A stretch of 64,000 bases of DNA from an uncultured beta proteobacterium. GTDB taxonomy: Bacteria; Pseudomonadota; Gammaproteobacteria; Burkholderiales; Burkholderiaceae_C. Shown piece by piece: positions 1 through 8,237 of the stretch. The stretch covers positions 1 through 64,000 of the forward strand of contig CAJAES010000040.1 in NCBI GenBank assembly GCA_903938815.1, written 5' to 3'. How positions within the stretch are numbered: position 1 is the first letter of the stretch; every line of letters starts with the position of its first letter. The position numbers were made by a program, and so were the translations under genes. The notes under the pieces are model-generated. The model saw only the letters and a list, made by a program, of their open reading frames with translations. It searched no databases and was not told the origin of the DNA.

Positions 1-569
1 CGGCTGTAGCCGTAGTGTTCGATGGCCGCCAGGTTGACGGCCAGGAAGTCGAGCGTGTGCGGGTCGTAGACCCACATCGGCAGGGCATTGCGCTCGAACA
101 TGGCCCGGTACCGCGCTTCGCCCTCGCTTGCCGCGACACGGGATCGAACATGGTCCGTGATCGCCGAGTGCTGGACCAGCGCACCCCGGCCGCTTGGCAG
201 GGCGAAGGCCGAGACGCTGACCCGGAACCACCGTTCCTCGTCCGGCGAGTGGCAGGGATAGTCCAGGTTGAACAGCGGCAGGTCGCCCGCGAGCACGGCG
301 CGCACGCCCCGGGCCACCTGGGTCGATTCCTCGGCGCAGGGCCCCGTGGCGGTCTCGCAGGTCTCGATGTAGTTCAGGCCCAGGCCGGCGGCTTCGTGTG
401 GCAGGCCGTTGGCCTGCGCGAAGCTGCGCCAGGGCGTGTTGACGGCGATGATGTCCCCGCGGCTGTCCAGCAGCGCGGCGTGCGCGGGCAGGGCGTCGAG
501 CAGGTCGGCGGCATCGATGCCGCCGAGCCGGGGGGAGGCCGGCGGGGGGTTCTGGACGGGTTCGGTCAC
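1..569 (-). CDS. PAS-domain sensor protein, N-terminal part (runs off the window)
   Basis: An open frame enters from the left edge, so only about the first 189 codons are present. The first PAS-like domain covers roughly residues 20-135. It holds a GPCAEE segment and the YPCHSP...RWF block typical of PAS modules in bacterial sensors. A second PAS domain starts near residue 155 (YRAMFERNALPMWVYD) and is cut by the edge. The output domain (histidine kinase or GGDEF/EAL) is not visible. I chose the GTG at 569. An in-frame ATG at 650 would add 27 low-complexity residues, and neither has a clear ribosome binding site. PAS identity is seen directly; signalling function is family knowledge; the ligand is unknown. 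Confidence 0.7.
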   Translation of the reverse strand, partial: MTEPVQNPPPASPRLGGIDAADLLDALPAHAALLDSRGDIIAVNTPWRSFAQANGLPHEAAGLGLNYIETCETATGPCAEESTQVARGVRAVLAGDLPLFNLDYPCHSPDEERWFRVSVSAFALPSGRGALVQHSAITDHVRSRVAASEGEARYRAMFERNALPMWVYDPHTLDFLAVNLAAIEHYGYS

Positions 570-757
570 GGTCTGGGGTCGTGCGCGAGTCAGAGGCCTG
601 ATAGTGCGCCCATCGGCGCGATCATGCTTGCATTCTCGGGAATCGGGCATGGAATGCCAGGCTTGCATTCATGGCTCGTTATCGGCCGCCTGGCGGACAT
701 CTTGACCGCCAATGCGGCGGTTCGATCCGGGCATCCGGGCGCGTACCGCCCGGCGAT

Positions 758-2002
758 TCAGGGCAACCAGCGCCGCAGCGCGGCCGCGACCTCCGGGTGG
801 GACAGCAGATCCCAGTGGTCGGCACCGGTCAGCACCACGCGCTCTGCGTCCGTGCCCAGCGCCAGCGCCGGATTGCGGTGTTCGCCCAGTGCGCTGGCCA
901 GCGGCACGAGGCCGTCGCCCAGCCACTGGCTGCGTCGGTCGGCCGCGCTCGAACTCTGGGTCGCGGCGACGAAACCCGCGGCCACGCCCGCGGGCAGCGG
1001 CGTCGGCACGCGGGTGTCCCGGCGATGCTCGTGCCGATGTGCGTGCCGATCTGCGTGGCGCGGCTCGGAACCTGCGGCGTCCTGCCAGTCGGCAGCCTGG
1101 ACGTTGCCGTGGCCCAGGTCGGCGATGCCGGCGCTGCGGGCCCGGGTCAGGCGCGCGAAGGGGGCGGCGTGCGCGCTCACGCCCAGCAGCATGTCCACCA
1201 CCCGGCCACCGCGCTCCAGCGGCGCGCCGTGGTGCGGCGTACCCAGGAAGACGATTTGCTTCAGCACGGCCAGCCAGGGCAGGCCCTGGGCCTGCGCGAT
1301 GTGGCAGGCGCTGCGCGCCACGAGCCCGCCCATGCTGTGGCCCACGATGGCCAGTTCACGCACGGGCACGGGCCAGTTCGACACCAGCGTCTGCAGCAAC
1401 GTGGCCAGATCCTGGCCGTTGTCCGAGACATGCCGGCCGCTGTTGTAGTGCAGGTAGACCACGCTGCGGCCGGTTTCGGCGGCCAGCATGCGGCCGTGGT
1501 CATGGCCCACGCGCAGCCATTGCAGATCGTTCATGCACAGTCCGTGCACCATCACGACGATGCGGTCGCGCCCACTTGTGTGGTCCGACGGTGCGAACGG
1601 CCTGCCATCGACGCGAAATTCGCTGCGGATGGCCAGCGGGTTGCCGGTGTCCAGCAGGTGGTCGCCCCACACGCCGTTGAGGACGGCCAGCGCGGCTTCG
1701 CGCCCCGCCGTGGAGGCGCCGGGCGGCACGTCGGCCGTGACGGCGCCCAGCAGTGCGTCGGCGCTGCGCCCCGCGCCCTGTGTGATGCCGCGCACGGTGC
1801 GGTAGACGAAGCCCGTGAGCCCCGCGGTGCGGCCCTGCGGCGCGGCGCCCCGCAGGCCGATGCGCGACAGCACGCTGCCGTGCACGGCTTCGACGACGTC
1901 GGTCACGCCGAGGGCGGCATCGGTGCCCAGGCGCAGCAGGCCGCGCAGGTCGGCGCCGTGCAGGGTGCGCGGCGGGCGTGGTGTCACATCGGGCTCGGTC
2001 AT
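758..2002 (-). CDS. Alpha/beta hydrolase, PGAP1/lipase-like
   Basis: A 414-residue cytoplasmic-looking protein with no signal peptide. It has an oxyanion-type VHG near residue 152 and the nucleophile elbow GHSMGG near 220. An LGTPHHG segment follows, then an acid in GDGLVP (D363) and a histidine in GADHW (H396). This is a complete Ser-Asp-His triad in lipase/PGAP1-like order. The N-terminal 140 residues are a helical extension seen in betaproteobacterial esterases of this type. An unusual His/Arg-rich stretch (HADRHAHRHEHRRD) interrupts the lid region near 315-330. It lies 64 bp downstream of the RraA-like gene on the same strand and may be read through from that operon. The substrate is unknown. 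Confidence 0.8.
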   Translation of the reverse strand: MTEPDVTPRPPRTLHGADLRGLLRLGTDAALGVTDVVEAVHGSVLSRIGLRGAAPQGRTAGLTGFVYRTVRGITQGAGRSADALLGAVTADVPPGASTAGREAALAVLNGVWGDHLLDTGNPLAIRSEFRVDGRPFAPSDHTSGRDRIVVMVHGLCMNDLQWLRVGHDHGRMLAAETGRSVVYLHYNSGRHVSDNGQDLATLLQTLVSNWPVPVRELAIVGHSMGGLVARSACHIAQAQGLPWLAVLKQIVFLGTPHHGAPLERGGRVVDMLLGVSAHAAPFARLTRARSAGIADLGHGNVQAADWQDAAGSEPRHADRHAHRHEHRRDTRVPTPLPAGVAAGFVAATQSSSAADRRSQWLGDGLVPLASALGEHRNPALALGTDAERVVLTGADHWDLLSHPEVAAALRRWLP

Positions 2003-2066
2003 CCGGGCATCATGGGGCCCCGGGCGCCCCGCGGCCAGCGATGGATTAGAGCCCGCTCCCGGTGGT

Positions 2067-2777
2067 TCAGCGGCCCCGGGCCGCGCGCCAAGCCGCGAAG
2101 TCGGCGCGGCTCTGTTCCTCGGTCGGCGGGTACAGCCCCAGGATCGACTGCCCGGCGAGCACGCGCTCGGTCACGAAATCCTCGAAGGCCGTCATCTCCA
2201 CGGCCTCGGCCGCGACCTCGTCGGCAATGGCCGCGGGGATCACGATCACGCCCTCCGCGTCGCCCACGAGGATGTCGCCCGGCCACACGGCCACGTCGCC
2301 GCAGCCGATGGGCACGTCGATGTCCAGCGCCTGGTGCAGCGTGAGGTTGGTGGGCGCGCTCGGGCGCTGGTGGTAGGCCGGGATGCTCAGGCGGGAGATC
2401 TCGGGGCTGTCGCGAAAGCCGCCGTCCGTGACGACGCCGGCCACGCCGCGCACCATCAGCCGGCTCACGAGGATGGAGCCCGCCGACGCGGCGCGAGCGT
2501 CCTTGCGGCTGTCCATGACCAGCACGGCGCCGGGCGGGCAGCGTTCCACGGCCTGGCGCTGCGGGTGCTGGCGGTCGGCGAACACCGTGATGGGGTTCAG
2601 GTCCTCGCGCGCCGGGATGTAGCGCAGCGTGAAGGCCGGGCCCACCATGTTGGGCAGGCCGGGGTTCAGCGGGTGGACGTTCTGCAGGAACTGGTTGCGC
2701 AGCCCGCGCTTGAAGAGCGCGGTGCACAGCGTGGCGGTGCTGACGGTCGTCAGCTGCTGGTGGGTGATGGGGTTCAT
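2067..2777 (-). CDS. RraA family protein / HMG aldolase-like (copy 1)
   Basis: 236 residues with the RraA/dimethylmenaquinone methyltransferase fold signature: GAVLVMD, then RGVAGVVTDGGFRD about residues 105-130, and a later VWPGDILVGDAEGV block. Enzymatic members are Mg-dependent 4-hydroxy-4-methyl-2-oxoglutarate or 4-carboxy-4-hydroxy-2-oxoadipate aldolases, and others are RNase E inhibitors. The neighbouring sugar-acid dehydratase favours an aldolase or a related lyase acting on a 2-oxo acid. It is the last gene of the leftward operon, 2 bp after the dehydratase stop. A paralogue lies at the head of the same operon. The exact substrate is not predictable from sequence. Confidence 0.85.
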   Translation of the reverse strand: MNPITHQQLTTVSTATLCTALFKRGLRNQFLQNVHPLNPGLPNMVGPAFTLRYIPAREDLNPITVFADRQHPQRQAVERCPPGAVLVMDSRKDARAASAGSILVSRLMVRGVAGVVTDGGFRDSPEISRLSIPAYHQRPSAPTNLTLHQALDIDVPIGCGDVAVWPGDILVGDAEGVIVIPAAIADEVAAEAVEMTAFEDFVTERVLAGQSILGLYPPTEEQSRADFAAWRAARGR

Positions 2778-2779
2778 GG

Positions 2780-4510
2780 TCAGAAGATGTCCGGTTCAGG
2801 CACCGCGGCGCCAAAGCTTGTTTCGAGGAAGTCGAAGTCGCAGCCTTCGTTGGCCTGCTTGATGTGGCGGCCGAACATCCAGCCGTAGCCGCGCTCGTAG
2901 CGCGGCGGGGGCGGTGTCCAGGCCGCACGCCGGGCCGCGAGTTCGGCGTCAGTCACTTCGAGGTGGATGCGCCGCGCGGGCACGTCCACCGTGATGCGGT
3001 CGCCCGTCTTCACCAGCGCCAGCGGGCCTCCGATGGCCGCCTCGGGCGCGCAGTGCAGCAGGCAGCCGCCATAGCTCGTGCCGCTCATGCGGGCGTCCGA
3101 CAGGCGCAGCATGTCCTTCACGCCGGCCTTGAGCAGCTTGGTCGGGATGGGCAGCATGCCCCACTCCGGCATGCCTGCACCCAGCGGGCCGGCGTAGCGC
3201 AGCACGAGGATGTCGTCGCCCGTCACGTCGAGGTCCGGGTCTTCGACGGCCTTCTTCAGCGCCGGGTAGTCGTCGAACACCAGCGCACGGCCGGTGTGCT
3301 GCAGCAGGTGAGGCGCGCAGGCGCTGGGCTTGACCACCACGCCGTCGGGCGCCAGGTTGCCGCGCAGCACGGCCAGCGCGCCTTCGGCGTAGATGGGCCG
3401 GTCCAGCGGGCGGATGACGTCGTCCTGGTAGACCTCGGCGCCGTCGATGTTCTCGCCGATCGTGCGGCCGTTGACGGTGGCCGCATCGGTGCGCAGGTGC
3501 GCGCGGATGCGCTGCAGCATCGCCGGCAGGCCGCCCGCGTAGTAGAAATCCTCCATCAGGTAGGCGTCGCCGCTGGGCCGGATGTTGGCGATGACGGGCA
3601 CCTGCCGGCTGGCGGCGTCGAAGTCGTCCAGCGTCACCGGGTGGCCCGCGCGGCGCGACATGCCGATCAGGTGGATGATGGCGTTGGTGCTGCAGCCCAT
3701 GGCCATCGCGCAGGCGATGCCGTTCTCGAAGTTCGCGCGGCTCAGCATGCGCGCGGGGGTCAGGTCGTCCCAGACCATCTCGACGATGCGGCGGCCGCAT
3801 TCGGCGCTCATGCGGATGTGGTTCGCGTCAGCCGCCGGGATGCTGGATGCCCCGGGCAGCGTGAAGCCGATGGCTTCGGCGATGCCCATCATGGTGGCCG
3901 CGGTGCCCATGGTCATGCAGGTGCCGTGGCTGCGCGCGATGCCGGCTTCCATCTCCTGCCAGGCCTGGTCGCTCAGGCGGCCGGCGCGGCGCTCGTCCCA
4001 GTACTTGAAGGCGTCCGAGCCCGACCCCAGGACCTTGCCCTTCCAGTTGCCGCGCAGCATCGGCCCGGCGGGCAGGTAGATGAACGGCAGCCCGGCGCTG
4101 AGTGCGCCCATCGTCAGGCCTGGTGTCGTCTTGTCGCAGCCGCCCATCAGCACCGCGCCATCGACCGGGTGGCTGCGCAGCAGTTCCTCGGTCTCCATGG
4201 CCAGGAAGTTGCGGTAGAGCATCGTGGTGGGCTTGACCATCGATTCCGACAGGCTGATGGCGGGCAGTTCCAGCGGGAACCCCCCGGCCTGCAGCACGCC
4301 GCGCTTGACGTCGTCCACGCGCTGCTTGAAGTGCGAGTGACACTGGTTGGCGTCGCTCCAGGTGTTGACGATGGCGATGACGGGCTTGCCCACCCAGTCG
4401 GCGGGCGCGTAGCCCATCTGCATCACGCGCGAGCGGTGGCCGAAGCTGCGGAAATCGTCGGGCGCGAACCAGCGCGCGCTGCGCAGTTCGCCGGGTGTCT
4501 TGCGGTTCAT
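2780..4510 (-). CDS. IlvD/Edd family dehydratase, sugar-acid type
   Basis: 576 residues, the normal size for dihydroxy-acid and aldonate dehydratases. Visible are the iron-sulfur cysteines in GGCDKTTPG and SHGTCMTMGT, the ARMSGTSYGGC block, and a C-terminal segment (LVKTGDRI, then IHLEV) typical of the family. The family eliminates water from 2,3-dihydroxy acids to give 2-oxo-3-deoxy acids. The start ATG at 4510 overlaps the preceding stop as ATGA, so translation is coupled to the NTF2-like gene. Open sequence continues upstream but overlaps that gene entirely, so the internal ATG is preferred. The context (aldolase-like partners, lactonase-fused regulator) argues for arabinonate/xylonate-type dehydration rather than branched-chain amino acid synthesis. 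Confidence 0.88.
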   Translation of the reverse strand: MNRKTPGELRSARWFAPDDFRSFGHRSRVMQMGYAPADWVGKPVIAIVNTWSDANQCHSHFKQRVDDVKRGVLQAGGFPLELPAISLSESMVKPTTMLYRNFLAMETEELLRSHPVDGAVLMGGCDKTTPGLTMGALSAGLPFIYLPAGPMLRGNWKGKVLGSGSDAFKYWDERRAGRLSDQAWQEMEAGIARSHGTCMTMGTAATMMGIAEAIGFTLPGASSIPAADANHIRMSAECGRRIVEMVWDDLTPARMLSRANFENGIACAMAMGCSTNAIIHLIGMSRRAGHPVTLDDFDAASRQVPVIANIRPSGDAYLMEDFYYAGGLPAMLQRIRAHLRTDAATVNGRTIGENIDGAEVYQDDVIRPLDRPIYAEGALAVLRGNLAPDGVVVKPSACAPHLLQHTGRALVFDDYPALKKAVEDPDLDVTGDDILVLRYAGPLGAGMPEWGMLPIPTKLLKAGVKDMLRLSDARMSGTSYGGCLLHCAPEAAIGGPLALVKTGDRITVDVPARRIHLEVTDAELAARRAAWTPPPPRYERGYGWMFGRHIKQANEGCDFDFLETSFGAAVPEPDIF

Positions 4511-4944
4511 CGGTTCCAGTCCAGGTGGTAGCCGCGGCCAGCGTAGTCGAAATCGACCAGTTCGCCGATGGGGACATCCTTCACCGCGGGGGCCGCATAG
4601 TAGGCTCGGATCTCGCGGATCAGGCCCGTGGCTGCGTCGAACACGTACCACTCGTCGCCGCGCTGCGCGGTGCCGGTGTTGCGCTTCCAGTGGGTCCACT
4701 CGATGACGGCCTCCAGTCCGTCGGCGCTCACCAGCACGCGCTCGATCGTCCATTGCGAGCCGAGGTTCTGCACGCACCAGACCCACTTGGCCGCGATGGT
4801 GTCGGCGCCGCGCCAGGGGATGTCGGGCAGGCCGGGCGGAAAGTAGTGCACCGCGTCGGGCGTGAAGCACGACACCAGGGCGGCGTGGTCGCCCGCGTTG
4901 CAGGCGTCGAAGTAGCGGCGGATGAGGGTTTCGCAGGCGTGCAT
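4507..4944 (-). CDS. NTF2-like / SnoaL-like protein
   Basis: 145 residues with a typical SnoaL-like pattern: an N-terminal ETLIRRYFDACNAGD helix, then FTPDAVHYFPPGLPDIPWRG, then a curved sheet ending in YHLDW. The fold forms a small cone-shaped pocket used by isomerases, dehydratases and non-enzymatic ligand binders. Its position between an RraA-like gene (11 bp upstream) and an IlvD/Edd dehydratase (4-bp ATGA overlap) suggests it acts on the same substrate, possibly as a sugar-acid isomerase or lactone-handling protein. No catalytic residue assignment is safe. Family is confident, function unknown. Confidence 0.8.
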   Translation of the reverse strand: MHACETLIRRYFDACNAGDHAALVSCFTPDAVHYFPPGLPDIPWRGADTIAAKWVWCVQNLGSQWTIERVLVSADGLEAVIEWTHWKRNTGTAQRGDEWYVFDAATGLIREIRAYYAAPAVKDVPIGELVDFDYAGRGYHLDWNR

Positions 4945-4955
4945 CGGGTGGGGTC

Positions 4956-5735
4956 TCAGGTGATCTCGGGGCGGCCCGCGGCCACCCAGGCGCGGTACTG
5001 CTCGCGCGTACCGGGGCTGGGCGGGTACAGCCCCCACAGCGCTTCGCCGCGCTCGACGCGGCGGGCGAGGTAGGCCTCGATGTCGTCCTGCGCCTCGCAC
5101 AGGTTTGCCATCTCTTCGGCCAGATGGGCGGGAACGACGGTGATGTTGTCGGTGTCGCCGTGGATCACGTCGCCGGGGTAGACGGCCACGCCGGCGCACG
5201 AGACGGGCACCTGCAGGTCGGCCACGTGGTGATAGCTCAGGCGCGTGGTGGCAGTGATGCCGGCGCTCCAGGTGGGGAATTGCATGCGGCTCAGTTCCTG
5301 CCCGTCGCGGAAGCTGCCGTCGGTGACGACGCCGCGCACGCCGCGCATCTTCATCCGCGTGACCAGCATGTTGCCCATCGAGGCCGCGCTGCCGTCGCGC
5401 CGGCTGTCGATGACCATCACGTCGCCGGGCAGCGTCTGCTCCACGCCCACCCACTGCAGGTTGTCGGCGTTCGGCGTGGTGGTGAGCGTCGCGTAGGTGT
5501 CGATGTCCTCCCGCGCCGGGATCATGCGCATCGTGAACGCCCGGCCCGCGAAACGCGGCGCCCGCTCGCCCTGCAGCGGACGCAGGCCGGTCAGCACGGG
5601 CTGCCTGAACCCCTTCTTGAAGAGCTGCGTCGTCAGCGACCCGCTGCTGATGCGAGCGAGCCGGTCGAGCACGCTGTCGGGCACGTGGATGCGCTCGCGC
5701 AGGGGCGGCGGGGTCGGGGTCACGGGTGGCTGCAT
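4956..5735 (-). CDS. RraA family protein / HMG aldolase-like (copy 2)
   Basis: 259 residues, first gene of the leftward operon and 132 bp from the divergent IclR-type regulator. The core matches copy 1 at 2067: GRAFTMRMIPAREDID, GDVMVIDSRRDGSAA, RGVRGVVTDGSFRD and VYPGDVIHGDTDN. A proline-rich start (MQPPVTPTPPPL) extends the N terminus. The two copies are clearly paralogous but diverged, so they may form a hetero-oligomer or act on sequential substrates. The RraA fold is a trimer or hexamer with Mg bound near the RD motif in the aldolases. Aldolase function is inferred from context. Confidence 0.85.
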   Translation of the reverse strand: MQPPVTPTPPPLRERIHVPDSVLDRLARISSGSLTTQLFKKGFRQPVLTGLRPLQGERAPRFAGRAFTMRMIPAREDIDTYATLTTTPNADNLQWVGVEQTLPGDVMVIDSRRDGSAASMGNMLVTRMKMRGVRGVVTDGSFRDGQELSRMQFPTWSAGITATTRLSYHHVADLQVPVSCAGVAVYPGDVIHGDTDNITVVPAHLAEEMANLCEAQDDIEAYLARRVERGEALWGLYPPSPGTREQYRAWVAAGRPEIT

Positions 5736-5867
5736 GTCGGTACCAAGCTGCGGGACGAAGCCCTCGGGCCGATGCTAGGAACCCTGGCCGGCTGCGCCAA
5801 GTGGCCGTAGAGTCCGGCCACCCCCACAGTTCCACCCCTTGGGATCCGCCCCCCCGGGGTCTGCCCC

Positions 5868-7463
5868 ATGGCCGACAAGACCACCGACGGCACCGGCGCC
5901 CTGGAGAAGGCGCTGGACGTGCTCGATGCCGTCGGCCGCGCCCCGGCCGGCCTGAGCCAGGTCGAACTGGCCGGGCAACTGGCGCTGCCTCGCACCACGC
6001 TGTACCGGCTGCTGGGCTCGCTGAGCGCGCGCGGACTGCTGCGCCGCGACCCTCTGCGCCGCGTCTACTGCCTGGGCCCTCGCTGCTTCGAGTACGCGCG
6101 CGCCGCCTACACGATGCCCGACCTCGTGGCCGCGGCCGGGGCCGAGCTGCGCGCACTGCGCGACATGACCGGCGAGACCACCTATCTCGCCACCCTGGAC
6201 GGGCTGGAAGTGCTCTCGCTGGAGCGCTGCGACGGCGCTCACTCCCAGCGTTCGTCGTCGGACCCCGGCGAACGCAAGCCGCTGCACTGCACCAGCCAGG
6301 GCAAGGCCATCCTGGCGGCCCTGCCGCCGGCGCAGCGCGATGCGCTGGTGGCCGAACTGCCGATGCCCGCCTGCACGCCTCGCACGCTGACCGACCGGCG
6401 CCGCCTGCTGGCGGAACTGAAGCTCACGGCCACTCGCGGCTGGTCCATCGACGACGAGGAGATCTCGCTCGGCGTGCGCTGCTGCGGCGCCGCCATCGTC
6501 GATGCCGCGGGCCAGGTGCGCGGCGCCATCAGCGTCGCCGGGCCGGCCTTCCGGCTGACGATGGAGCGCGTGGAGCTCCTCGGTCCCGAGGTCGCCGATG
6601 CCGCGCGGCGCATCGGCGCGCAGATCGCACCTGCGGCGGCGCCCGTGCGCGAGGGCGGGGCCGTGCATCCCGTGCCCGGCGACTGGGCTTTCGAAGGCGC
6701 CATGCCGGTCTGGTCGGCCGCGGACGGCCTGCTGTACTGGGCTGACACGCTGGCGCCGTCGATCCACGCGGCCACCGCCGCCGGCGATCGCATCGTGGCC
6801 CGCCTGGACGCCCCGGTGGAGGCACTGGTGGCGCTGGACGGCGGCGTGGCCGCGCTGGTCGGCCGGGCCTGGGTGGAGGTGCGCGCCGACGGCACGGTGC
6901 GCCCCTGGCCCGACGGCCCCCGCCGCCGCCTCACGGCCGCCGTGCGGGCGCCCGACGGCGCCTTGTGGGCCTGTGCAGCCGACGGCGACCACTGGCGCGT
7001 GAGCGCGCTCACGACCGAAGGCCAGCCCAGCGGCGGCTGGCGCCTGCCCGAGCCCGCCACGGCCCTGGCCTGGCAACCGGATGGCGAGCAGATCGTCATG
7101 GCCGCCGCCGGCAGCGGGGCGCTCTACACCGCGCGTCGCGGCAGCGGGCTCGTGCAGCGCCTGGCGACCGTGCCCAAGGGATCGGGCACCCTCGCAGGCC
7201 TGGCCGTGGAGCCGCAGGGCGGCGTGTGGGCGGCGCTGCGCGGCGGCTGGACGGTGGTGCGCTTCGAGGTCGACGGCAGCGTGGACCGCGTGCTGCCGGT
7301 GCCGGTGCCCTTCCCGACCGGGCTGGCCTTCGGCGGGCCCGACGGGCGGCAGCTCTTCGTCACCAGCGCCCGCAACGCCGTGCGCCGCGACGCGCTGGAG
7401 GCCGCGCCCTGGTCGGGGCGGCTCTTCGTGACCGAGCCGTCGCCCGGCGCCGAGCCGGGCTGA
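5868..7463 (+). CDS. IclR-type transcriptional regulator fused to an SMP-30/lactonase-like beta-propeller
   Basis: 531 residues, about twice the usual IclR length. Residues 10-75 form the winged helix-turn-helix (LSQVELAGQLALPRTTLYRLLGSL). Residues 80-255 form the IclR effector domain (LHCTSQGKAILAALP, WSIDDEEISLGVRC, GAISVAGPAF). From about 270 to the end there is an SMP-30/gluconolactonase/LRE-like propeller with repeated AADGLLYWAD, APDGALWAC and GGPDGRQLFVTSA blades. The propeller probably senses or hydrolyses a sugar lactone. The gene is divergent from the dehydratase/RraA operon and is the obvious regulator of it. Its 3' end overlaps a 10-bp tandem repeat that puts stops in all three frames. 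The fusion is seen directly; the ligand is inferred. Confidence 0.85.
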   Translation: MADKTTDGTGALEKALDVLDAVGRAPAGLSQVELAGQLALPRTTLYRLLGSLSARGLLRRDPLRRVYCLGPRCFEYARAAYTMPDLVAAAGAELRALRDMTGETTYLATLDGLEVLSLERCDGAHSQRSSSDPGERKPLHCTSQGKAILAALPPAQRDALVAELPMPACTPRTLTDRRRLLAELKLTATRGWSIDDEEISLGVRCCGAAIVDAAGQVRGAISVAGPAFRLTMERVELLGPEVADAARRIGAQIAPAAAPVREGGAVHPVPGDWAFEGAMPVWSAADGLLYWADTLAPSIHAATAAGDRIVARLDAPVEALVALDGGVAALVGRAWVEVRADGTVRPWPDGPRRRLTAAVRAPDGALWACAADGDHWRVSALTTEGQPSGGWRLPEPATALAWQPDGEQIVMAAAGSGALYTARRGSGLVQRLATVPKGSGTLAGLAVEPQGGVWAALRGGWTVVRFEVDGSVDRVLPVPVPFPTGLAFGGPDGRQLFVTSARNAVRRDALEAAPWSGRLFVTEPSPGAEPG

Positions 7464-7485
7464 GCCGGGCTGAGCCGGGCTGAGC
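7452..7485. repeat. 10-bp tandem repeat across the stop codon
   Basis: Three perfect copies of gagccgggct followed by a partial fourth copy span the stop of the IclR-SMP30 gene. Because the period is 10, the TGA triplets at 7461, 7471 and 7481 fall in three different reading frames, making an all-frame translational stop. Confidence 0.9.
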
Positions 7486-7547
7486 TGACCCCACCCCCGG
7501 ATCGACCCGGCGCCTGCACGGCGCGCCGCATCCGGCGACACTGCGGC

Positions 7548-8237
7548 ATGGACACCTCGCAGCTCCGCGCCGACTTTGCACAGCGCGCCGTCGTCGCCCC
7601 GCCTTCGCCCGATGACTGGCTCCCTTCGCCGCTTCCCGGCGTCACCCGCCACATGCTCGACCGCATCGGCGGCGAGGTGGCGCGCGCCACCAGCGTGGTG
7701 CGCTACGCCCCGGGCTCGAGTTTCCAGCGCCACGTGCACGGCGGCGGCGAGGAGATCCTGGTGCTCGAAGGCACCTTCTCCGACGAGCAGGGCGACCACC
7801 CCGCCGGCACCTACCTGCGCAACCCGCCCGGCACGGCGCACGCGCCGTTCTCGCACGAGGGCTGCACGCTCTTCGTGAAGCTCTGGCAGTTCGCGCCCGG
7901 CGACACGCAACCGCTGCGGGTGGACACGCGCAGCGCAGCCTGGCGCCAGGGCCTGGTGCCGGGCCTGTCGGTGATGCCGCTGCACGAGCACGACGGCATC
8001 TCCACCGCGCTCGTGCGCTGGGCGCCGCAGACGCGCTTCAACCCGCACGTGCACCCGGGCGGCGAGGAGATCCTGGTGCTGCAGGGCCTGTTCCTCGACG
8101 AACAGGGCGAGTACCCGGCCGGCACCTGGCTGCGCAGCCCGCGCTGGAGCCGCCACGCGCCCTTCACCGGCGCGGAGGGCGCGCTGATCTACGTGAAGGT
8201 CGGGCACCTGGGCGCCGAACTGCTGCAGCCGGCGTGA
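7548..8237 (+). CDS. Bicupin, ChrR anti-sigma cupin-like
   Basis: 229 residues made of two cupin repeats. Repeat one has HVHGGGEEILVLEG near residues 61-75 with a GTYLRNPPGTAHAP block. Repeat two has HVHPGGEEILVLQG and GTWLRSPRWSRHAP. Each repeat keeps the His-X-His...Glu...His metal-ligand pattern, so two Zn/Mn/Fe sites are likely. The sequence resembles the C-terminal cupin of ChrR-type anti-sigma factors, but there is no anti-sigma zinc domain, so it is probably a stand-alone metal-binding oxygenase, isomerase or sensor. Its TGA overlaps the GTG of the next gene (GTGA), so it is translationally coupled to the flavoprotein. Confidence 0.82.
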   Translation: MDTSQLRADFAQRAVVAPPSPDDWLPSPLPGVTRHMLDRIGGEVARATSVVRYAPGSSFQRHVHGGGEEILVLEGTFSDEQGDHPAGTYLRNPPGTAHAPFSHEGCTLFVKLWQFAPGDTQPLRVDTRSAAWRQGLVPGLSVMPLHEHDGISTALVRWAPQTRFNPHVHPGGEEILVLQGLFLDEQGEYPAGTWLRSPRWSRHAPFTGAEGALIYVKVGHLGAELLQPA

